Source: Phascolomyces articulosus
Taxonomy: Eukaryota; Mucoromycota; Mucoromycetes; Mucorales; Lichtheimiaceae
Direction: 5' to 3'
NCBI GenBank assembly: GCA_025677815.1
Contig: JAIXMP010000047.1
Location: forward strand, 186,001 to 250,000
Length of the DNA: 64,000 bases
Shown: positions 24,387 through 35,491 of the stretch, in pieces
Layout: each line of letters starts with the position of its first letter
How positions within the stretch are numbered: position 1 is the first letter of the stretch
Position numbers and translations under genes: made by a program
The notes under the pieces: generated by a model
Database searches by the model: none
What the model saw: the letters and a program-made list of their open reading frames with translations, nothing else
Told to the model about the DNA's origin: nothing

Positions 24387-25589
24387 TTACTTTTTAGGAC
24401 TGATCTTCAAGGAAAAATCAACATGTGGAACACCTTGAGTAATAGTACTCATACTCAAAATATCAATATCTTTACAGAAATAATTGGCACATGTTTCATA
24501 GGTAATACCACCGCTGCTTTCAATCATGAAGTGGTTTTTACCCTTCGCTGCCCAACGTTCCTTGATATTCTTTGCTGCTACCTTTAATCCTTCACCAGTA
24601 AAGTTATCCAACATGACAACATCGGCACCAGCAGCAATAGCTTCATCAGCTTCTTCTTCTGATTGACATTCAACTTCGATTTTAAGAGCAAATCCACATA
24701 CTTTACGAGCATTCTTTACAGCTTGAGTAATGGATCCTATATATAAAAATATATATTTGTATTACGAAATAAGTATAATCATATTTTTCTTTCCTATACA
24801 AACTTTTCGTTTACCTGAACTCCAAATATGATTATCCTTAAGCATGACCATGGATGATAAATCCATACGATGGGTATCAAGTCCTCCGACAAGAACACCA
24901 TACTTTTCAACCAATCGGAAGCCTAATCATTTTTATCTTTTAGTTTTAGAACGCATAAACATCCTTCTTTTCACATATATAAATGTTTTTACCTGGAGTT
25001 GTTTTACGAGTAGCAGCAATAACACCTTCAAATCCTTTTTCTTTTTGTAATTCAGATACCTTACGAGCTCTAATATCCAAATTCAGTCATATTGCTTTAG
25101 TTTATACTTTATTTTTTCCCTTTTATATTAATTACCTCAAAGCAATACCACTACAACGAGAAATGATATTCAAAGCAGTACGTTCACCAAGTAAAATTTG
25201 ACGCGCTTTACCATAGACACGCCCAATTTCTTGTTTACCTTGAGGTTTGATCCAATCACCTTCTTTGGCTGCCCATTCAACACTTTTTATTATATCATGA
25301 CAAATAAACATTAGCTTTTTCTTTTTTTTTTTTTTCTCAAGTTCATTGACCATTTCAAGCATGTTTTTCTTAAAAAAAAAAGGAATTACCGGCAATCTAA
25401 TTGACGAAAGACTTCGTCAAAGAAAGGGACACCAGCAAGAACACCTTCTGCTTTACAATATAAAATAGCAACTTGGTCGTCTTCACCTACGACATAACCT
25501 CCATAGTCAAAAGAAGGGACGTCTTCTTCGAGATATTCACTAATGATTCTTTTGTAATTGGTAGAAAGCAAATGAGCGTATTCTGACAT
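24387..25589 (-). CDS. BNA6: nicotinate-nucleotide pyrophosphorylase (quinolinate phosphoribosyltransferase)
   Basis: Spliced gene with ATG at 25587-25589 ([20 protein letters not shown]). It converts quinolinate and PRPP to nicotinate mononucleotide in de novo NAD synthesis. Signature blocks: [15 protein letters not shown] at the N-terminus; [16 protein letters not shown] (25145-25195); [14 protein letters not shown] near 24855-24905; [13 protein letters not shown] near 24810-24850; [14 protein letters not shown] and FMIESSGGI (24520-24615), which form the TIM-barrel active site; then [17 protein letters not shown] and the stop at 24387-24389. Length is about 290-300 aa, as usual for the family. 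No sign of damage. Promoter shared divergently with the coiled-coil gene. Confidence 0.95.
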
Positions 25590-27256
25590 TTTGAATCGTG
25601 TGAAAATAATAAAAAAAAGAGAGAATAATTATTGTTTACTCAAACTGAATCTTGTAGGCAATACACAACGGTTCGGGGACTGAATAGATAAAGATCCATC
25701 TATCTTCTTTCAAAACAATTTTGCATTGATGATGAATTAGATCCTATTTTAATACTGTTCATAACAACATTTTATATATAACTTGTGTGTTTGATTGAAT
25801 GACTATCCTTCTATTATATATATGTTACTCTGGCTGGAAGGATAAGAGTTATGTGTGTACTGATGCAAGGGTTTAATTATCTAGACTTCTTGGTGATATG
25901 GCATTATATAAAACAAGTCCGCAAGAATTTTCATGCTTTCAGAACGCGTAAAATTATCGTTATTTAATTTTGAATGTACTATTACTACATTATATAGGTA
26001 TAAAAATAGTTATACTAATAATGAAGCATAATCACCTTTTGTTTGAATTATATACTAATTTATTTACATGGTTTTGTTAATAGTAAAAAATTGTTGATTC
26101 AAACCTCTATCAGTATACTGTATGTATAGGAGTAATTGATCGATTAATAACAATCAAACATCTTGTTCTTCTCCTATTAATAATCATCATCATAATATTG
26201 ATAATGGGCCAAAAGTGATTATTAATTTTTTTTATTACATGCCAAGTATAACATGTATAACTAGTACTACTGTCATTAGAAAAGTTTGCATAGATTAATT
26301 TCTCTGACAATGTAGGTAGCACGATAATATAGTAGTTAATATATTGCTTCGTATGGCTTATAGAAGCGTAGAAGAGCTTGGCGTGTTTTTATGTTTCAGA
26401 TTTGAAAGCACTGCTTATTATTTAGTGCTGTCATGTCATCATAATTGATAATAGAAATCTAGTAAATAACAACAAATGAATCATTCAGCCACATCTCTTT
26501 ATGTAATACTATCGTGTCATCTCTTTAAGCGATCTTATATGAAAAATTAGGCCTTTTATAAGTGATTATGAAATAGATTATTCTTTCTCCTATATGCAAT
26601 AATACTTTTATATGATATTGATATATAAAACCATTTATTTATCTATCTTAATATAAATCCAATCAAAAAAATAAATTATAAAAAAAAATGAGGCTGATGG
26701 ATTTGTTTATGCGGCAAAATGAAAGATGCATATTTGATTTACATACTCCTTCACACACAAATATATTTATATATATATACACACATGCACCACTATAAAA
26801 TATGACAGAATTGACACACTCTACATAATAAACTTCTTTTTCAAATTAAGTATCCGCGTGTGGCACAAGACCTTGAAAAGCTGTAGTACATATTCCAAAA
26901 GGTACCCAAGAGAATTGAGTTATATGAGAAAAGCTTTTCCATCCCGCTATCTCTTTATACAAAACAACAACAACAACCAAAACCTTTCCTTTCTTTTCTT
27001 CTTTTTTTTTATATCAAAAACAAAAGCCCCAAACCAAACTTATTACCTTTTCCTTTTTATTATTCACAATCTTTATTAATTTTTTGAGATTTCAAAAAAT
27101 ATAAAAAGAAACACCTCACTTTCATTTTTTTAGTCTATATTTAAAACTATACGCAGCAAATAAACCAATACCAAGGGAAAGATCCCATCATCATTACACA
27201 AACCCTTTTTCTAATTCCTCCCCATCAAAAAAAAAAGAAAAAAAGCTCATGCAAAA
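25590..27256. other. divergent intergenic region, BNA6 / coiled-coil gene
   Basis: 1.67 kb, A+T-rich. TATA-like (TATATATA) and CA-rich sequence occurs at about 26758-26790, some 470 bp before the coiled-coil start. A pyrimidine-rich leader occupies about 26990-27230. No gene or structured RNA recognised. Confidence 0.5.
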
Positions 27257-29999
27257 ATGTCGACTACACCCGAGATGCAAAATGTAATTCAAGTTCTACA
27301 ACAGAATATTGAAAGTCTTAGTAACGATAACCTTGAGGTAAATATATTATTCGAGAATATATAAAATGAAATTGGTTACCGCACCTTTTTTTTTTCTGGG
27401 TTCCCTGACTTTTTTTTTTAATTGGTGTTGGGTATTAATCTGATTCTTTGGTTTTTTTAATTTATCGTAATTATGTTAGCTTCGAGGAAAGCTTGAAGAA
27501 CAACAAGAACAACAACGGGAATTAAGTAATGATCATGATTATCTTCAAAAGGTATTCATATGATATATCCAGGGTAATGGAATGATGATAATAATAGTGA
27601 CATAATAACTGATATGGTTTATATGAATAGAAATTGTCAGCTATTCAACAAGAAAATCAAACATTGGGAAATACTCAAGCTCGTTTGGAGACCCAACTCT
27701 ATGATCAAGAACAAGATAATGCTGATTTACGTAAAGAAATCCAACAATTGACCAAGGCTAGAAAGGATGCTGAGAGAAAGCTTGAAAATGAGGTAAGAAA
27801 AAAAAAATTGATCAAGTTGAAAGTGTGAGAGTGTGTGACAAAGCAAGCATTTATAATTTCCATTTTATTCCCCCCTGTTTTCATCTCCCCATTTTTACTT
27901 CACTTGAATTGATTGACTAATTAACTTATTTTCTCCCTTCTCATCCCCCCAATTAAAAATTTATCGTCTCTCCTCCTTTTCCTCTACTCAAAAAAAAAAA
28001 AAAGCTTGAAGATTTTGAAAATGATCGTACTCGATGGCAACAAAGAGAAGCTGATTTAGTTAATCAAGTCCGTTCATTGAATTCATTAAATGGTGAACCT
28101 CGTACTCCACGTACTCCTAGACGTCGTAGTATTACAGCAGCTACTATGAATGGTACTAGTATGAGTCCTTTTACAAATTATCCATTAGGTGATATTGGTA
28201 AGTAATTCATTTATGATAGATGGGTGAGGAGTATAATATGAAGAGGAAGTAGAATAGAATTGATCCATTTACGACTTATTTAGATGAGAACGAAACAAGA
28301 GAAAATGAAAATGGTACATCCAACAATGGTAATCTTGCTACACCCAATGTACCTATCACAGCACCTAAATTAGCTGCCATTGATTCCTCTTATGCGCGTG
28401 AAGCCAAGATTGCTCAACGTACGATCAAGGCACAGGATAAACTAATTGCGGACTTGAAAAATGAAATTGAGCAACAAAAATCAGCTATTCAAGAACAACG
28501 CAGTGAAGTACAACAACAATCGCTTCGTATTGAACATCTCGATCATGAAATTGCCAATGTAAAACAACTAAATCGATCATTGATGGAGGATAATGAAAGT
28601 TATCAAATATTATTACATGAGAAGACAATTAGTGGCGAGTTTATGATGAATCCTATCATGCAGGTAAAGATATCAATGATCCAAAAAAAAGAGGGATATT
28701 TAGAGATTTTGATAACCCATAATAGCGGAATTCATATTCTTATATCTCTCTTTCTACATCAATTAATAGATTGAATCAGATGGAAGCTCTACGCCAACAA
28801 ATGAAAATAAACGACGTAGTTTGAAACCATCTACAAGTACCAGCAGTAATGGATTGAATTTGGCTGCAGAATTGAACCTTGCATCTGTTGGTACATCTGA
28901 TTGGGAAGCAAATCAAAAAGCAAATGAAACGGATCAAACTATTCTCAGTAAGTTGATAGGGTCTAAATTTTTATCTTGGGAAAAAAAAAGGAAAGATCGT
29001 ATAATCAGCGTTGATAGAAAAGTTAGAGGAAATGCGCGAGGAAATAGTTAAAAGCTGTCAATGCTTTGGATGAGATTGGTGGTGGTGGGGAAAGCCATAG
29101 TTTACTCACTAAATTATCATTATTATGTATATACAGAGCTTACAGATGAAAACAAAATGCTTCAAGACACAAATCGTGCTCTTCAATTATACATGAACAA
29201 AATCCTTATGAAGATTATTAACAATAAACAATTGGAAGATGTCCTTTCGATTGATCAACCTAAACCACAACCTACCATCATTACATCCACTCAATCAGGA
29301 GATGCAAAGAATAGTCGATTAGCTCAACAAGCAACAAAGAAACAACAACAACAAAAATCAACCTCATCATCAACCTCATCATCATCCAGCAATGGACCTG
29401 CACCCAGCCGGACGCTGTCGAGCAGCTTGTTAGGCAAATCTACCACTACACGTCAACAACGTCGTCGTACCATTTCTTACTGGGGAAACAATAAGCCTCA
29501 ACCGATGGTAGGAACTACAGAAAAAAGTGCATCTGAAGCTCAATTAGCTGTTCCTCCCGTTCTTAGTGCTTCTTCTGTCAATGACAAAAATTCTCGTCGA
29601 CATAGTTCTATCGCAGGTAAAGAACCTGAACGACCTCAAGCAGCAGCTACTACAACAAGTAATAGTGGATGGGCCAAAGCATTGCGTCGTATGAGTGGTA
29701 TTGGGTGGTCATCCGCTTCTTCAGCAGCTGCTGCGGCTGCAGCAGCAGGGGGTAAGACCGGAGGTACAAGTGATAATGAAGCCAACTCGAATACTTCTAC
29801 TGCTGATGAAGACAGTTTGATGAATACTAGCCATAGCAGTACAAGCAGTAGTACTGATAAAACTTCATCTGAATCGAACCGAAAACATCCTATAGGTGAA
29901 GGTTTGGTAGCTGCACCTAGTATGAGTCGATCTACCAGTACCAATACATCCTCCTCTTTGCGCCGTAGCAATGAATTAGCCACTCTACAAGAAGAGTAA
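27257..29999 (+). CDS. coiled-coil protein with Ser-rich C-terminus, unnamed fungal family
   Basis: Start ATG at 27257 (MSTTPEMQNVIQVLQQNIES) and stop at 29997-29999. The N-terminal exons form long heptad-type coiled coils (27257-27800, then 28000-28660) rich in Glu/Gln/Leu. A basic TPRTPRRRSIT segment near 28095-28130 has likely phosphosites. A short conserved-looking helix, NRALQLYMNKILMKIINN, lies near 29165-29225. The final 230 codons are low complexity (Ser, Thr, Gln, an Ala run). It resembles conserved fungal coiled-coil proteins that carry a ...L.LYINKI... motif, but I cannot name it. Introns are recognised at about 27338-27478, 27553-27630 and 27793-28003, plus later ones. The junction near 29050-29140 is unresolved. 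Scaffold function is inferred only. Confidence 0.75.
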
Positions 30000-31516
30000 A
30001 AAAAAAAAAAGAACTACAACTGAATCTGTGCCATTATCCACTCTATTTTATGTTGTATTTTTTTAGTATTATTATTATTATTAGTTATTATTATTATTAT
30101 ATTTTTTCCCTTGAAACGACTCCAAACAAGTATTTTTCTCTTTCTTTTTTTTATAAGTTTTTATTTTTTCAACCTTCCAAACTATATATCATACTCTCTA
30201 TTCTTATTATTTTCTCCTTTTTATACTTCTTTTTTTATCCAATTTTTTTTATATTTCGATTTCCACCCTTTCTTCTTCTTCATATGCCTGTGTTCATACC
30301 CCCTCTCTCCTTCCCACTGTAAACGAACTTGTTCAATTATTTTGATATAAAACCTTTTTATTCAATGCATCATAGATTATCTTCTTTTTTTTTATTCAGT
30401 GCTGTAGTAGTACTAAGTGCTTTTTTGGATTGTACATTGCAAAGGTCCTATATTATGGTTGGCAATATTATAATTTCTCTACAAGGGTATAAGTATTTGC
30501 GTTAACGGGTTAAGAAAAAATAATTAGTAAAAAACAACAGATGTTATTGACAGTAACAAAGGGAGCAAATCGAAATACATAAAGAAAACCATTCATTGAC
30601 AGTGGTTGAAACTTAAAAAGATTCAAAATATGCAACATAAAAAAAAAAACAAATATTCGAAAAGCAACTGTAACTAGAATAAATATGGTTAGTTTATTAA
30701 CGATATAATAATACAAAGTCATGCTATCTAACTTTTTACATCCTTTCACGAACAATCAAGTATACATTATTTTACTCCTTTCTATCTAATTCTACTACTA
30801 AGCCTATTTATTATACATTTGATATATACATCGTCTACTACATGCTATCCATCAAATGACATGCTGCATCTCGTCAATTATTACTATTTCTGGCCTTTTT
30901 ATATAGGGTATTTTTAGTCTTGATAATAAATTATACATTTGATCAATGATGATCCTAATTATTATAATTAGAATACTTCTTCTTTTGAGTATTATGTATG
31001 CTGATAAAATAAAAATACTTTATAAATGTTTATGCTTTGCATAATCATCAGAGAGGATAAGATAGAGTGGTGCACTTGTGATAAAACCATTATTAAGGGA
31101 TAAGATTTTGCAACAACTGCAATGACGGTATCATGTACATAAAATAGAGAATATAATATTATTATATTGGCAAATTTATCAAATATAGTAAACAACAGCA
31201 GAACACACTTGCCTATTATACTACAGATGAAAATAATTGTAGTATATTATTCGTATTTATATGGAATGATTGCAAATTACTATATATTATGTTATTACAA
31301 ACAATCTCTTTGGTGCCTAATAAAACATGTACCATTACCTTTTGCTTTTTAATACAACATGATAACTTATTACAATATATTGATATATATTATAAGCTGT
31401 ACAAAAAAAATTAATGGTATTGTTAAGAGAACTGATAAAACTTAATCTCATCACCATCATCTATATTATTATGAATAAGTACTACTACCTGTAAGATTTT
31501 TATACCTATATATTAG
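30000..31516. other. 3' region of coiled-coil gene and A+T-rich spacer
   Basis: The first 350 bp are T/C-rich with (ATT) runs, a plausible 3' UTR. The rest is A+T-rich without recognisable features. The Phe/Leu-rich frames at 30050-30350 are read from pyrimidine-rich simple sequence. Confidence 0.5.
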
Positions 31517-32010
31517 TTACATAATACTATATACTATATAGAATGAGGTCTGGCATTCTGGCATTCCGGCATTAAAATCCCCACACAATATAGTGTTATT
31601 GGTTCGATGATGATGTAAAGGGAGACTGTCAAGAATTTCTAACGCAAAATCGTCTGTGAGAGTGTCAGGGAGTATACACAGTGTATCAGGGTATAAGCAA
31701 CTATACAAGAAAGGAAATAAGAAGCATAGGGGGTGGATGGATCAAGGGGTATAAGATGTACATGGTGGGAAAATGACGGGTTTACTAAAAGGGAGATGCC
31801 TAAGTGGCCTCTATGAGAGGTTGTAGATTTACGTTGTCCATATGTGTGGTATTGTGTCCAGTGAGTATAAAGTTTGTTGAGGGAGAGTAACCATTTTTCT
31901 ACTAGAAAGAGGAGAGAGGTGGATGGTGTATATGCCAAGATTGAGTTTATTGCTTGTTTCTTGATTCCTGCAGTGTTAAATAAGTTTAGTGTGATATCGG
32001 TAGTATTCAT
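31517..32010 (-). mobile_element. LINE (non-LTR retrotransposon) endonuclease-domain fragment
   Basis: Two overlapping minus-strand frames together cover most of an APE-type endonuclease/exonuclease/phosphatase domain. From 32010 down there is NTAGIKKQAINSILAYTP, then LLFLVEKWL, YTHWTQYHTYGQ, GHLGISLLVNP and CIVAYTLIHCVYSL. After a frameshift in the overlap at about 31640-31710 the other frame gives FALEILDSLPLHH and ILCGDFNAGM, the GDFN catalytic block. The order and spacing match the N-terminal endonuclease of L1/R1-type ORF2. No reverse transcriptase follows, so this is a dead 5' fragment. Confidence 0.75.
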
Positions 32011-32050
32011 AATATTTATGTTTATTTACTACCGGCGCAATAAGATCCAC

Positions 32051-32106
32051 ACTAGGGGCGCAGCAGACCAGGGGTCATTTTAGTATCACGCTGCGCCCTT
32101 GATCAG
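32051..32106 (+). repeat. 56 bp palindromic repeat, left arm of inverted pair
   Basis: G+C-rich island in A+T-rich DNA. Contains a perfect 9 bp stem, GGGCGCAGC (32056-32064) with GCTGCGCCC (32090-32098), around a 25 nt loop that itself has a GACC/GGTC mini-stem. It matches the reverse complement of 33482-33537 at 53 of 56 positions. Confidence 0.9.
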
Positions 32107-32785
32107 TATAATAGCAATAATGAAAAGATACACTATCATCGGTTAACACTAAAGATTTGCAGTTATTATCATAATGCTAGTATAGCACATTTTCTGATCA
32201 GCAGTATTACTAAAACACATGAAGAGTATATTTATATAATATAAATGTGTATAATAATTTAAAAAGAAAAATAGAAATAAACTTATTCTATATAAGTTAT
32301 TGCTTTTTAAATGTTCGAAGTAACTGTGGTATGTCAGGATGGTTTTTTACTTACAGTAGTAATGATCATCAAAATAAATAAGGATAATGTGTTTTAAAGA
32401 CATCTAACTTACGAAAAGAAATTTGATAACGGCATCGTCGTTGTTTACGTTGGCTATACCAATTAGTATTGTGGATAAAATTAACTAAAATCAATAAACC
32501 CTATATGATTGATTGGCTAAAAGGTTTGATCGTCGCATCACCTCGTTAGTTGTACCATTCATATAAACAAACCACAATTCCATAAAACCTCTCCCTAATT
32601 ATATTAGTAATAAACTTCTATCATTATCATTGCAATATATATGACAGGTAGTAGTCATTCAACAATATGAAAATCAGCCAGCACATATCTTATCTATTTA
32701 GAGAATAAATATAAAGTTACCTGTCAATGTTTGTGGAATTTTTCATTATGTATGAACGGTACATACAAAAAAGGAATAATTCACT
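32107..32785. other. A+T-rich interior of the inverted-repeat unit
   Basis: About 680 bp with no recognised coding or RNA feature. It ends in a pyrimidine tract and CAG splice-acceptor-like site at 32819-32821, just before the protein-like exon. Confidence 0.5.
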
Positions 32786-32821
32786 GTGAGCTTTTTTGTG
32801 ATGTTTATTTTTTATTTGCAG

Positions 32822-33110
32822 ACTTTACAACATTTCATAAACGAAACAAAAAAAAACAGCTTGATCGACGAGCCATTGCAGGAAGAGCTTCTTAGTACTG
32901 GGTTAATAGCGATTGAAGACACTTTCCCAAGTACTCCAGTTTTGTTTATTCAAACTGACCTTGTACCCGAGTGTGTCCTCCGCTTAATACAAGGAGAGCG
33001 AGGTGGTATTACATATGCAGAGGCAAAAACAATATTACGTGAAGGTCACGATTTTGGCAAAATCTACTATATGAAGAAGATGATAATAGTAACACTGATG
33101 AGCCTGACTA
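32822..33110 (+). pseudogene. orphan exon-like fragment, unknown family
   Basis: Following a TTTGCAG acceptor, the frame reads TLQHFINETKKNSLIDEPLQ, then LLSTGLIAIEDTFPSTPVLF, LVPECVLRLIQGERGGITYA and KTILREGHDFGKI. This mixed-composition stretch of about 80 codons is clearly protein-like. A single +1 shift near 33065 would continue into an acidic tail, YEEDDNSNTDEPD, and a stop, whereas the current frame runs into hydrophobic low complexity. No start exon is visible upstream inside the repeat-bounded unit. I do not recognise the family. Best read as a captured or decayed C-terminal exon. Confidence 0.5.
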
Positions 33111-33481
33111 AAATTACTGAATATTACGTTCTGCTTTGCCTTGTTTTTTTTTATATTTTATATTTTCTTACCTTATTTCTTTCACTATACATGTACCTAT
33201 ATCCATTTATCCAGCACTAGTCCTTTATTACCAAATAGCGGCCATTTCCTTTTTCTTTATTTTTTTAATAGTTTTATCTGTCTTTTTTTTTTTTTTTTTT
33301 TTTTTTACATATATTAGAAATTTAGCCTACAAGGACACAATAGATAATGTCTCAAATTTTTGTTTTGTGTTAGTTGTTTTTTTTTAATTATATATTGAAT
33401 TTTTGTAAACTAGTACTATTACCATTATATCATTATATCAGAAACATAAAAACAAAAGGTAAATACCATTGATTCCAAATG

Positions 33482-33537
33482 CTGATCAAGGGTGCAGCGT
33501 GATAATAAAATGACCCCTGGTCTGCTGCGCCCGTAGT
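33482..33537 (-). repeat. 56 bp palindromic repeat, right arm of inverted pair
   Basis: Reverse-complement copy of 32051-32106 with three differences, one of which weakens the hairpin stem by a G to A change. The two arms bound a 1.49 kb unit. No convincing target-site duplication was seen at either edge. Confidence 0.9.
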
Positions 33538-33849
33538 AATTTTGGTCTGAAAATCGATATTTCAAAAATATATTTATTATATATATCCAAATAACATCAA
33601 AACTGAAGAAATAATAATAAAAAGCAGTTACAAAGTTTTCTTTATTTGTCTTTTTTCAGAAGGCAGCAGGATTGTATGGCAGGATCCAAATGGGCGGACT
33701 TTTCATTGCTGCCCCTACTACAGAAGTTCCACTACTTCCACTTATTATTTCTTTTCTTAGCTAAAGACAGGTATTTTTTTTTCTTTCTATTTATTTTTTT
33801 TATAACTGTTTAGCTTGCTAATCATCTATTTTCCTTGATTTTTTTTTTA
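33538..33849. other. spacer with exon-like segment and partial repeat
   Basis: Contains an acceptor-flanked short frame, AAGLYGRIQMGGLFIAAPTT (about 33662-33722), and from about 33772 a diverged partial copy of the T-rich part of the downstream 292 bp repeat. Confidence 0.45.
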
Positions 33850-34433
33850 GTAATGGTATGCTCCGTTGCTGGCTATGTCAAATGATCTTTTGCCAGCTTG
33901 GATTGATGCTGCCTTCGCCAAAATCCCTGCATGTAGTACATGAGAAATTTCTAGTATTGTCTCGTCAATACAGGAGTGGGAGGTCAACCGCGATGCGGAA
34001 TGAAGCTTAGCAGTAGGCAGCATCTTTTTTACTGGTTAACCATTTACACGATATCATTTAAAAGGCATGTTTTTTCTTTCTGTTTATTTTTTTTATTACT
34101 GTTTAGCTTGCTAATAATCTATTCTCCCAAGTTTTTTTTTGGTGTTGCTATGCTCCGTTGCTAGCTATGTCAAGCGATCTTTTGCCAGCTTGGATTGATG
34201 CTGCCTTCGCCAAAATCCCTGCATGTAGTACATGAGAAATTTCTAGTATTGTCTCGTCAATACAGGAGTGGGAGGTCAACCGCGATGCGGAATGAAGCTT
34301 AGCAGTAGGCAGCATCTTTTTTACTGGTTAACCATTTACACGATATCATTTAAAAGGCATGTTTTTTCTTTCTGTTTATTTTTTTTATTACTGTTTAGCT
34401 TGCTAATAATCTATTTCTCCCAAGTTTTTTTTA
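33850..34433. repeat. two tandem copies of a 292 bp unit
   Basis: Unit 1 (about 33850-34141) and unit 2 (about 34142-34433) are nearly identical. For example, the frame starting at 33976 recurs at 34268, exactly 292 bp on, with the same first 48 residues. A partial, more diverged copy precedes it (from about 33772), and about 30 bp of a further copy follows. Each unit contains an intron-like pyrimidine-rich half (CTGTTTAGCTTGCTAAT inside T-tracts) and a non-repetitive half (CTTTTGCCAGCTTGGATTGA and on). No gene is recognised in it. Confidence 0.9.
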
Positions 34434-34499
34434 GTGTTGCTATGCTCTGTTGCTGGCAGTTGAATAAACCAAAATAACCTTGGCTGCACCTACTCTAAT

Positions 34500-35112
34500 A
34501 GTCATGCCTTCGCTTTCTTGTAATAAATTAAATAATTTTGCAATTTTATCAACATTTTTTGTTTTGTATGGACCACGAGGATGGTGTGAAAGCACATTGT
34601 TACTGTTGGATTTTTAAGCTGCTTTTCTTTTTTCTTTTTATTCCGTATTTTGCTTGCAATTGATGACTTCAGCATTTCCCGGCTCATACAGTTTTGCAAA
34701 AGTGCAGTTCTTTCGTCAGAGGTGGTGATATTAGTATCTCTTCAAAGAATACTTTGTCAGACCATAATGGTTTGTTTCTATAATCATTATTCTGCTTTAT
34801 CTTCAACGGAGGTGGAAGCGATGGTAATGGCTGTTGTTGTACTATCGGTCGTTTTTCTTGTTATTTCTTCTTGATCAATAGTGATGATTGAGTTTTTTCC
34901 TTATTTACCGTAGATGGTTTTGAAGTAGTTATTGTCGGGCGTCTGGAAAAGAATGGATGTAATGGGGGCTGCACTCGATCGTTTGTATCATTACAGGAGG
35001 CACTCCCACTACTAGAAGCATGATCACGTTTGATACCTGCATTGGGTTTGAAAAAAGGACGAAATGTTTTCTTTGGTTGAGATGATCGATCGTTTTGACC
35101 TTGTTCCCCCAT
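34500..35112 (-). pseudogene. decayed reading frame with PIP-box-like motifs
   Basis: ATG at 35110-35112 opens MGEQGQNDRSSQPKKTFRPF, a basic Ser-rich frame ending at TAA near 34861-34863. Past this stop the same frame stays open (EKRPIVQQQPLPSLPPPLKI, then NKPLWSDKVFFEE) to about 34706. Another frame then continues protein-like (ITTSDERTALLQNCMSREML, KSSIASKIRNKK). This pattern suggests one gene broken by an in-frame stop and a frameshift, or an unseen intron. Two similar boxes, KKTFRPFFK and QPPLHPFFS, fit the PCNA-interacting consensus QxxLxxFF (the second exactly). Family not recognised; possibly part of a mobile-element protein. Confidence 0.45.
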
Positions 35113-35491
35113 ATGCTTTTTTTTTTGTTCTTCTTGGTGTGACGAAGCCAGAAGGAAAGGAAAGAAAAAACGCGTTCAATGGTGATTTATACACGAAATG
35201 CGACAAACGCGGATTTGCAAAAAAAAAAAAAAAAAATCAGGGACTGAAATGAAAAAAGGCTTCCAAGTCAATATGAAATATCATCTTTGAATTTCTTGAT
35301 TCACTTTTAAAGTACGCATTTATCTTTAATAAGTTCATGTTATTCTTTCCAGAGTTTTACATAAGAAATTCATATAGAGAACGACATTAGATATCATGCT
35401 TACGATAAATAAGATGGGGTAGTGTAAAGAGCTTTTTACATAGTATACAATCATAGTTTCAACTAGCAGATGATAAAACTATTTTCCTTTT
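35113..35491. other. spacer
   Basis: 379 bp, A+T-rich, with an A-tract at 35220-35236. No feature recognised. Probable 3' flank of the PD-(D/E)XK-like gene. Confidence 0.5.

Noticed and set aside
30050..30350. Phe/Leu/Ile-rich plus-strand frames after the coiled-coil gene
   Set aside because: T-rich 3' UTR read as codons; two overlapping frames look equally 'hydrophobic', as expected from base composition.
32051..33537. Inverted repeats considered as CRISPR-like or tRNA-derived
   Set aside because: Only two copies in opposite orientation without regular spacers; no cloverleaf, anticodon arm or TPsiC-like sequence.
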